IMG/VR virus record: IMGVR_UViG_3300042484_000227
Span: 1-24,835 of that record
DNA from: a virus
Direction: 5' to 3' (one strand)
DNA: 24,835 nt
The notes below the pieces were generated by a model. The model was given only the letters and a program-made list of their open reading frames with translations. It was not told the origin of the DNA and made no database searches. Of the stretch, positions 20,754-24,835 are shown piece after piece (position 1 is the first letter of the stretch; each line of letters begins with the position of its first letter). Made by a program: the position numbers and the translations under genes.

Positions 20754-20947
20754 AATCCTTTTTCTTTTTTGTAATATCTTAATAAATCATCTGTCGATTC
20801 ATTTTCCCATTCACGAATAGTTAAGTTAAACATCCACTCTGCAAACCCAATAGCAAATTCATCTGCTATGTTTTCTAATTTTTCTGTATCAACTTCATTT
20901 ATCCAAGTTGATAAATTTGTTTTTCTAAATTGTTCTTTTAGTTTCAT
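20750..20947 (-). CDS. 65-residue protein next to ATPase, unknown
   Basis: MKLKEQFRKTNLSTWINEVD, then TEKLENIADEFAIGFAEWMF and EWENESTDDLLRYYKKEKGL. I remember this kind of protein (IADEFAIGFAEWM with a C-terminal LLxxYKKEKGL) as frequent near replication genes of Flavobacteriia phages. It starts 2 bases after the ATPase stop. It is helical and acidic and may be an ATPase partner, but that is a guess from position. Confidence 0.7.
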   Translation of the reverse strand: MKLKEQFRKTNLSTWINEVDTEKLENIADEFAIGFAEWMFNLTIREWENESTDDLLRYYKKEKGL

Positions 20948-20949
20948 AA

Positions 20950-21801
20950 TTAAAATATATCTTTTAATGGGTCGTAAAATGCTCCTTCAACTTGTGGCAA
21001 TCCAAAACTATTTACTTTAAAACTAAAGTTTTCAAATGGTGCGTTTCTGGAACGTTTACAACTTACTGTTACTAATTGTTTGTTTACTGTATTTAATTCT
21101 AATTGTATTTGTGTTTCTGTTTTCTTTTCTAAAAACGAACCTAAATGACCTGTAGGCTTATCTGAACCAAAGTTACTGTGTATTACAGTTATTATATGGC
21201 AATTTAATTCCTTTGTCCATTTCATTAACTTTTGAACTACATTATTAGATTCTTCTATATTGTTTACGTCTGAACATAAATCTGCTATTCCATCAATAAT
21301 TACCAATCCTATATTTTTACCTTCTAATTTTTTATATAAAACGTGTTCTATAAATTGTATTCTTTCTTTGAAATCTAATTGTCTTAATGCGTATGTGTGA
21401 TATTTAGAAATATCTATATCAGTCATATCTAATGGTCTTTTAAACACCATTTGACAATGAAATAACGATTGTTCTGTGTCAAAATGTATAAGGTTATCGT
21501 TTCCTCTATATCCTTTTAAATTACCAGCAAATGAATCTAAATTTCCTTTCATATAAACTGCAGAAAGTAATGATATAAAAAATGTTTTTTTACTTTTTGG
21601 TGGTGCTTGTACAAATGTAAAATTTCCTTTTGTGCCTAAAGCTAATGGATATTCAATAGTGCCATCTTTTGTTTCATATGTTTTTGTGCCTAAAGATAAA
21701 ATAGGTTCTGGATGTGGTATTTTTTCAGTTGCGTCAACTTTTAATTCTGTTTCATATGATTCCATTAATAAATCAATAGCATCATTATCTAAATTTTTCA
21801 T
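20950..21801 (-). CDS. RepA/RecA-like ATPase, probable replication protein
   Basis: A 283-residue protein with a RecA-type ATPase core. The phosphate loop reads QAPPKSKKTFF (65-75), an atypical Walker A with Pro and Ser in place of the usual glycines but K72-T73 kept. Next come NLIHFDTEQSLFHC (103-116, catalytic Glu in DTEQ), GLVIIDGIADL (165-175, Walker B) and HIITVIHSNFGSDKPTGHLG (202-221). The DTEQ and IIDGIxDL combination is typical of hexameric RepA-like helicases or phage ATPases linked to primase. No primase domain is present. It is coupled to the HNH gene by ATGA. Helicase activity is inferred. Confidence 0.8.
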   Translation of the reverse strand: MKNLDNDAIDLLMESYETELKVDATEKIPHPEPILSLGTKTYETKDGTIEYPLALGTKGNFTFVQAPPKSKKTFFISLLSAVYMKGNLDSFAGNLKGYRGNDNLIHFDTEQSLFHCQMVFKRPLDMTDIDISKYHTYALRQLDFKERIQFIEHVLYKKLEGKNIGLVIIDGIADLCSDVNNIEESNNVVQKLMKWTKELNCHIITVIHSNFGSDKPTGHLGSFLEKKTETQIQLELNTVNKQLVTVSCKRSRNAPFENFSFKVNSFGLPQVEGAFYDPLKDIF

Positions 21802-22316
21802 AATATTTTATCTGATTTTTTAAAATTATCTGAAGCCCATAATGGTTGTAAATTACTATAATGAAAAAGATTTTCCATTTCTTCTTTATTTTTAGCAGAT
21901 GCTAAAGGTATTATATGGTCAATATGCCATTTACCATAATTTTCCCAATTCATTCCTTTAGTAAATTTAATTTCAATATAACTTTTTAATTCAATAAAAG
22001 TACATCCTATAATTTTTTGTGATTTTGATGTTTTTTTATAACCTTGCCTTGATATAGATTTTGATATTAAACTTCTTAAATTACATTGTAGTTTATATAA
22101 TGGATTTTTTTCTTTATTTATTTTAGTATTATTTTTTCTCCATTCCTTAATTCTTAATTTATTTTTTTCTAAATATTCTACTCTTATGTTTTTACTTTTA
22201 CAAAAGTATTCTTTTCTGCAGGATTTACAATCAAATGTATACCCATCTTTTTTACTTTTATTTTTATAAAATTCAGAATAATCTTTTTCTTTTTTACAAA
22301 TAGAACAATTTTTCAT
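21798..22316 (-). CDS. HNH endonuclease with N-terminal zinc finger
   Basis: A 172-residue basic protein. The N-terminus carries CSIC (C4, C7) and CKSC (C30, C33), a zinc-binding module. A lysine-rich linker follows (about 40-100). The C-terminal nuclease has WHIDHIIPLASA (130-141) with the H131/D133/H134 core, then LFHYSNLQPLWASDNFKKSD (150-169) with N155 and N164. This two-part layout is common in free-standing phage homing endonucleases. It lies just after a strong terminator and couples by ATGA to the ATPase gene, so it may have inserted between SSB-like and ATPase genes. Packaging-related nicking is another option. Confidence 0.88.
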   Translation of the reverse strand: MKNCSICKKEKDYSEFYKNKSKKDGYTFDCKSCRKEYFCKSKNIRVEYLEKNKLRIKEWRKNNTKINKEKNPLYKLQCNLRSLISKSISRQGYKKTSKSQKIIGCTFIELKSYIEIKFTKGMNWENYGKWHIDHIIPLASAKNKEEMENLFHYSNLQPLWASDNFKKSDKIL

Positions 22317-22328
22317 AAGATAAATAAT

Positions 22329-22359
22329 AAAAGGCAGGTGATATTATAACACACCTGCC
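22329..22359 (-). terminator. Strong terminator after SSB-like gene
   Basis: Minus strand: GGCAGGTG pairs perfectly with CACCTGCC (8 bp) around an 11-base loop, followed by TTTTATT. It is the most GC-rich hairpin in the window. It lies 16 bases after the SSB-like stop and just before the HNH gene. A short T run on the other side makes partial bidirectional action possible. Confidence 0.85.
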
Positions 22360-22374
22360 AAATTTTTAATAGTA

Positions 22375-22671
22375 CTAAAATGGTAAACTATCTTCTACCA
22401 ATTCTTTTTCTGCTAAACTATCTTTTTTAACAGCTTTTATAACTCCATCCGTCCATACAACTGTTCCATTTCCTAAATAAGACTTTGGCTTTTTAGCTTC
22501 TCTTTCTTCTTTAGTTTGTGAATCTGTAGCAGAAACATTTTGTCCGTATTGGTTAGAATCATCATTTACTCCAATTGTAAAATTGTAATAAACTGCTCCA
22601 TCTTTACCTTGAACAAATTTTTCTTTTGGTAATTTGTCAACTCTTAAACTTAAATTAATTAATGCACTCAT
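22375..22671 (-). CDS. Short SSB-like protein with acidic LPF tail
   Basis: A 98-residue protein starting MSALINLSLRVDKLPKEKFV, with an OB-like strand pattern (YYNFTIGVNDDSNQYGQNVS, then GNGTVVWTDGVIKAV). Its last residues are EKELVEDSLPF. The acidic D/E-rich tail ending in PF is the hallmark by which single-stranded DNA-binding proteins recruit partner proteins. It is shorter than bacterial SSB and I cannot show a full OB fold, so this is inferred from the tail, size and position directly after the ERF-type annealing gene. It is followed by a strong terminator. Confidence 0.68.
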   Translation of the reverse strand: MSALINLSLRVDKLPKEKFVQGKDGAVYYNFTIGVNDDSNQYGQNVSATDSQTKEEREAKKPKSYLGNGTVVWTDGVIKAVKKDSLAEKELVEDSLPF

Positions 22672-22726
22672 ATTATTTGTTTTTTATTGCTTACCTTTTT
22701 TTACTGTTGTCAGCTATTCAGTTTTA

Positions 22727-23305
22727 TTATTTACTTAATTCGTCTTTAACTTCTTTAGTCATTTTATATTTCGCTTCTATTGCAGAAACAGAACCACCCT
22801 CTTTGATATATTTAACTGCTGAATTAAATTCTGGTGTATTTTTATTTAACCATTTTAATTCTTTTACTTCTTCAACTTTTACTTCTTTAATCTTTATTTC
22901 TTTTTCGTGCTTATTTGTTGCATCAGCATCTTGTGAATCGTCAATTAGTAATAAATTACCTAAAGCGTATTTCTTTGCGTAACTTGAAGCAGAACCAAAC
23001 TTTTGTGGCATTTGCATTCCTTTTTGTTCTAAGTCTACACCAACTATTGCAGAAGCAGTTATTGTGTCCAAATCATCGTTAATTGAAGCTACAGAACGTA
23101 ACATAGGAAATTGTAAAAATTGTGATTCAACCATTGATTCTGTAATTGTAAAATTGACTTTATATTTTTCATTGTAAGGTTTTAATGCTTCTAATATATC
23201 TTCAGCACTTCTAAAATTGTATTTACCAAAACTATTAAATTTTGATTTGTTTGCTTTAAATTCTTTTTGAATTAAAGAAAGTTTTTGATTTAATGTTAGT
23301 TCCAT
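22727..23305 (-). CDS. erf: ERF-family single-strand annealing recombinase
   Basis: A 192-residue protein. Residues 1-125 match the ERF family: FNSFGKYNFRSAEDILEALK (23-42), TITASAIVGVDLEQKGMQMP (81-100) and the signature FGSASSYAKKYALGNLLLID (103-122) with DDSQDAD. ERF proteins bind single-stranded DNA as rings and anneal complementary strands, supporting phage recombination and circularisation. Residues 126-192 are a charged, lysine-rich linker and a small helical C-terminus. It is encoded with SSB-like and NinG-like genes, as in many temperate-type phages. The start is 1 base from the preceding stop. Confidence 0.92.
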   Translation of the reverse strand: MELTLNQKLSLIQKEFKANKSKFNSFGKYNFRSAEDILEALKPYNEKYKVNFTITESMVESQFLQFPMLRSVASINDDLDTITASAIVGVDLEQKGMQMPQKFGSASSYAKKYALGNLLLIDDSQDADATNKHEKEIKIKEVKVEEVKELKWLNKNTPEFNSAVKYIKEGGSVSAIEAKYKMTKEVKDELSK

Positions 23306-23306
23306 T

Positions 23307-23486
23307 TTATTTTAAGGTTAAGTTATAAATTTCTTTTTTAATTATTGTTTTATATTCTTTCGGACAATCTTTGTCTAATGCTTCAAAGCAATATCCTGAT
23401 AGTACGTTGTTAACATTTTCAAGTTCGCAAACTCTTGCTTGTAAACTTTCGATTTGAAATCTTTGGTAGTCTATTAAATCTTTCAT
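23307..23486 (-). CDS. 59-residue coiled-coil-like protein
   Basis: My translation gives MKDLIDYQRFQIESLQARVC, then ELENVNNVLSGYCFEALDKD and CPKEYKTIIKKEIYNLTLK before TAA. The N-terminal half is heptad-like (QIESLQARVCELENVNNVL). Three cysteines are present without a clear metal motif. Its ATG overlaps the stop of the 29-residue peptide (TAATG) and it ends 1 base before erf, so it is probably translated with it. No family is known to me. Confidence 0.65.
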   Translation of the reverse strand: MKDLIDYQRFQIESLQARVCELENVNNVLSGYCFEALDKDCPKEYKTIIKKEIYNLTLK

Positions 23487-23575
23487 TATAAAATTGTTGT
23501 TAAAGTTAAATAAATTGTTGTTAGTGTAATCATAAATAATAATGATAATGCAAAGTCTTTTAATAATTGTTTCAT
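23486..23575 (-). CDS. 29-residue single-span membrane peptide
   Basis: My translation gives MKQLLKDFALSLLFMITLTT and IYLTLTTIL before TAA: a basic start and one hydrophobic helix (about 8-29). It is the first reading frame after promoter box 23606 and its stop overlaps the next ATG. It could be a real micro-protein or a leader peptide that couples translation into the recombination unit. Confidence 0.5.
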   Translation of the reverse strand: MKQLLKDFALSLLFMITLTTIYLTLTTIL

Positions 23576-23605
23576 TTTGTTTTTTTTAAGTTGTTATTTC
23601 TTCTG

Positions 23606-23613
23606 CAAATATA
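23606..23613 (-). promoter_or_regulatory. Bacteroidota-type -7 box TATATTTG
   Basis: Minus strand TATATTTG matches the TAnnTTTG consensus. It lies 31 bases before the first ATG (23575) of the erf/SSB-like unit and between that unit and terminator 23661-23687. No perfect -33 TTTG is present at 18-20 bases; the 18-bp repeat lies 26 bases upstream of the box. Confidence 0.6.
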
Positions 23614-23639
23614 TAACTGTTTTTTGAATATAAAACTAC

Positions 23640-23657
23640 ATTAACAAAACTTTAACA
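23640..23657 (-). repeat. 18-bp TTAACA direct repeat, copy 3
   Basis: The plus strand reads ATTAACAAAACTTTAACA, 17 of 18 identical to copy 1 and 16 of 18 to copy 2. TTAACA hexamers are again 11 bp apart. It sits between terminator 23661-23687 and promoter box 23606, the same arrangement as copy 2. Confidence 0.65.
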
Positions 23658-23660
23658 AAT

Positions 23661-23687
23661 AAAAAAAGCTACCTTTTACAGTAGCTT
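23661..23687 (-). terminator. Intrinsic terminator after ninG-like gene
   Basis: Minus strand: AAGCTACT pairs with GGTAGCTT (8 bp, one G-U) around a GTAAAA loop, followed by a run of T. It lies 30 bases after the ninG-like stop and separates that gene from the erf unit. Confidence 0.85.
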
Positions 23688-23717
23688 CTTAAAACAAAGA
23701 AAAACAAAAACAAATTT

Positions 23718-24095
23718 TTAACCTAAATTATTAACCTTATTAGTATAGTATTCTATCATTTCAATCAAATCTACATCTGCAAATTTAACTATTTGTTTTG
23801 ATTTAATATGCATTTCTTCAGATAACTTATCACCAAGATATTGACTAAATTTATATTGTTCGCCAGAACGTGATATATTGCAACCATAACATTGAACTCC
23901 TACATTATTAATATCCCATCTTGTTGAATAATGTGAACGTGATTGAAAATGACCGCATTGTAGCTTTTTATAATGGTCTTTTTTACCACAAGTAACGCAT
24001 ATCGAAATATCAGATATAGCATCTTTGCGTCTTATATATTGACTAAAGATTGTGTCTAATTTTATTACTAAACTTTTCCTTGTTGGTTTTTTCAT
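23718..24095 (-). CDS. ninG: NinG-like recombination protein (HNH-type zinc fold)
   Basis: I choose the ATG at 24095, giving 125 residues from MKKPTRKSLV; a TTG two codons upstream is less likely. The protein has ICVTCGKKDHYKKLQCGHFQ (32-51) followed by SRSHYSTRWDINNVGVQCYG (52-71) and CN. CxxC, CGHF, WDINNVxxQCxxCN is the pattern of lambda NinG (Rap), a nuclease-related protein that helps recombination by acting on branched DNA. C33, C36, C69 and C72 probably hold zinc; H49 lies in the nuclease core. It forms a single-gene unit with a TACATTTG box just upstream and a terminator downstream, close to the erf and SSB-like genes. Confidence 0.85.
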   Translation of the reverse strand: MKKPTRKSLVIKLDTIFSQYIRRKDAISDISICVTCGKKDHYKKLQCGHFQSRSHYSTRWDINNVGVQCYGCNISRSGEQYKFSQYLGDKLSEEMHIKSKQIVKFADVDLIEMIEYYTNKVNNLG

Positions 24096-24098
24096 ATA

Positions 24099-24106
24099 CA
24101 AATGTA
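24099..24106 (-). promoter_or_regulatory. Possible -7 box TACATTTG close to ninG start
   Basis: Minus strand TACATTTG fits TAnnTTTG, but ends only 3 bases before the ninG ATG, so the mRNA would be leaderless or start inside the gene. A TTG lies 15 bases upstream, shorter than the usual 18-20 spacing. It may be a chance match, or the true start may be a later ATG. Confidence 0.35.
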
Positions 24107-24117
24107 ATTATACTTTA

Positions 24118-24133
24118 TTAACAATCGTGTTAA
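24118..24133. promoter_or_regulatory. TTAACA inverted repeat upstream of ninG
   Basis: The plus strand reads TTAACAATCGTGTTAA: 6-bp arms TTAACA and TGTTAA around a 4-base centre. The hexamer is the same as in the three 18-bp repeats but here in inverted orientation. It overlaps the -33 region of the possible ninG promoter, a place where a repressor could act. Confidence 0.4.
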
Positions 24134-24175
24134 AAACTTTATTTAAAAAACAGAACCTTTTTAATTTTTATCTTA

Positions 24176-24183
24176 TAACTTTG
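24176..24183 (+). promoter_or_regulatory. Possible plus-strand -7 box TAACTTTG
   Basis: The plus strand reads TATAACTTTGC, containing TAACTTTG, a match to TAnnTTTG. No clear -33 TTTG is present, although a T-rich stretch precedes it. It would transcribe rightward through the A-rich spacer and antisense to the spanin gene. It is the only plus-strand signal I could support and is weak. Confidence 0.3.
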
Positions 24184-24189
24184 CCGTGT

Positions 24190-24300
24190 TGCAAAAAACA
24201 AAATAAACATTTAAAAAAAAAGAACAAAATAAATAGACAAAAAAAAAGCAAAAAAAAGTTTATAAAAACAAAGTAAGTGGAGGGCTTGGCTACAAAAAAC
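24190..24300. other. A-rich non-coding spacer with G-rich island
   Basis: On the plus strand this region is a series of A tracts of 5-9 bases interrupted by g, c or short at words, ending in the GC-rich island gtggagggcttggct (24277-24291). I find no credible gene on either strand; the plus-strand frame here encodes mostly lysine and asparagine. Phased A tracts can bend DNA, so a replication or packaging site, or an RNA leader, is conceivable. It separates the lysis genes from ninG. Confidence 0.45.
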
Positions 24301-24747
24301 TTAAAAAAAGAAACTTGATTTTAATTTTTTATATAAATAGATGATTAATGGAATTAATAACAACCACAAATAATTCCAATAATTAGCTTTTCTATCTATA
24401 TCCTTTTTAAATTCTTTAACTGAAGTTTTAGTTAATTCCTTTTTAAGTTCATTCTTAACGATTGTTTTCTTTTCTATATGTAAACTATTATCTTTTACTT
24501 TTTTGTATCTTAAAACAACGTTTTTGTACGTTATACCATTTACTACAATATCTTTTAAAGTATCTAAAGGCGTAATAGTAAATTCATCAGTATAAATATC
24601 ATTTTTAATAGATATATTTGTTTCTTCTTTTGTAACAATTTTAGTTTCTATTTGTTTCAAAGAATCTTTTTTAATTTCTTGTATTGCTACTTTGCGTGAA
24701 CCACAACTAAATAAAATTAAACTAACTAAAATAAATATCTGCTTCAT
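24301..24747 (-). CDS. Lipoprotein with C-terminal membrane anchor, candidate u-spanin
   Basis: A 148-residue protein. The N-terminus MKQIFILVSLILFSCGSRKV is a lipoprotein signal with lipobox LFSC and lipidated C15. A charged, T/K/E-rich periplasmic region (17-120) follows with possible coiled-coil parts. The C-terminus has one transmembrane segment, about 122-139 (YWNYLWLLLIPLIIYLY), and a basic end KKLKSS. An outer-membrane lipid anchor plus an inner-membrane span in one protein is the topology of unimolecular spanins (phage T1 gp11 type), which fuse the two membranes at lysis. It overlaps the lysozyme gene end by 26 bases, as expected in a lysis cassette. Spanin action is inferred from topology and context. 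Confidence 0.72.
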   Translation of the reverse strand: MKQIFILVSLILFSCGSRKVAIQEIKKDSLKQIETKIVTKEETNISIKNDIYTDEFTITPLDTLKDIVVNGITYKNVVLRYKKVKDNSLHIEKKTIVKNELKKELTKTSVKEFKKDIDRKANYWNYLWLLLIPLIIYLYKKLKSSFFF

Positions 24748-24835
24748 AATTTCTTCTTCTTGTTAAACCTGCAACTACTTTTTTATTTACTTTATTCCAC
24801 TTCTTAAATTCTAATCCAATTAAAATATCATTGTG
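24722..24835 (-). CDS. Lysozyme (GH24-like endolysin), C-terminal fragment
   Basis: The frame enters from the right edge and gives 37 residues, HNDILIGLEFKKWNKVNKKV then VAGLTRRRNYEADIYFS, before TAG at 24722-24724. The pattern FxxWNKxxxKVxxGLxRRRxxExxxY is the C-terminal helix region of GH24 phage lysozymes (P22/T4 type), which cleave peptidoglycan. The catalytic N-terminal part is outside the window. It overlaps the lipoprotein gene by 26 bases, together forming a lysis pair. Identification rests on this short tail alone. Confidence 0.72.
   Translation of the reverse strand, partial: HNDILIGLEFKKWNKVNKKVVAGLTRRRNYEADIYFS

Noticed and set aside
22686-22726. Possible hairpin between erf and the SSB-like gene
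   Set aside because: Only four base pairs can form and there is no T run on the minus-strand side; it does not look like a terminator.
24096-24101. TTG start two codons before the ninG ATG
   Set aside because: The ATG at 24095 gives the usual MKK start; the TTG lies inside the possible promoter box.
24052-24276. Plus-strand open frame of 74 codons ending in a run of lysines
   Set aside because: It begins antisense to the ninG start and its second half is only translation of A tracts; composition is not protein-like.
1-24835. Integrase, lysogeny repressor, attachment site, tRNA, CRISPR array or insertion sequence
   Set aside because: I looked for tyrosine or serine recombinase motifs, helix-turn-helix repressors, cloverleaf-type sequences and regular spacers or terminal inverted repeats, and saw none that I could support.

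Overview
The window looks like about half of a double-stranded DNA tailed phage or prophage of a Flavobacterium-like host (phylum Bacteroidota). The DNA is very AT-rich. Genes start without Shine-Dalgarno sequences, often behind A-rich leaders. The promoter-like boxes fit the Bacteroidota consensus TAnnTTTG. TAA, TGA and TAG all act as stops, so the code is standard. Every gene I accept lies on the minus strand, so transcription runs from high to low coordinates. Genes are packed end to end, very often with ATGA or TAATG stop/start overlaps. No integrase, repressor, tRNA, IS element or CRISPR array is visible, so the lifestyle is undecided from this window. Whether the tail is contractile is also undecided, because no sheath gene is seen.

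Layout in the direction of transcription (right to left). (1) 24835-24301, lysis: the C-terminal end of a GH24-type lysozyme overlaps a lipoprotein with a C-terminal membrane anchor, a candidate unimolecular spanin. (2) 24300-24096: an A-rich non-coding spacer with a small G-rich island. (3) 24095-22375, recombination: NinG-like protein, two tiny proteins, an ERF-type annealing protein and a short SSB-like protein with an acidic LPF tail. (4) 22316-17911: HNH endonuclease, RepA/RecA-like ATPase, several small proteins, a sigma-70-like regulator, a PDDEXK-like nuclease and a MazG-like fragment. (5) 17765-12420: small proteins, 5'-3' exonuclease, PDDEXK-like endonuclease, a free-standing DnaA domain IV protein, a second HNH endonuclease, cysteine-rich mini-proteins, then terminase small and large subunits. 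(6) 12323-1: two small proteins, a tail-assembly chaperone with a -1 frameshift, tail-completion proteins, two large tail proteins, tape measure, XkdF-like prohead protease, scaffold-like protein, major capsid protein, tail tube-like protein and, last, the portal protein, which runs off the left edge.

Predicted transcription units are separated by hairpin terminators at about 23670, 22345, 17855, 11940, 2145 and 1495. Promoter-like boxes (TATATTTG) follow at about 23610, 17790 and 12360. Each of these three promoters has a near-identical 18-bp TTAACA direct repeat upstream, which suggests shared regulation. The parts I would look at first are the -1 frameshift at a nine-T run (11381-11389), which reveals an 84-codon reading frame with no start codon, the shared promoter repeat, and the atypical order of head and tail genes. 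Product names rest on recognised motifs and remembered family resemblance; no database search was run.
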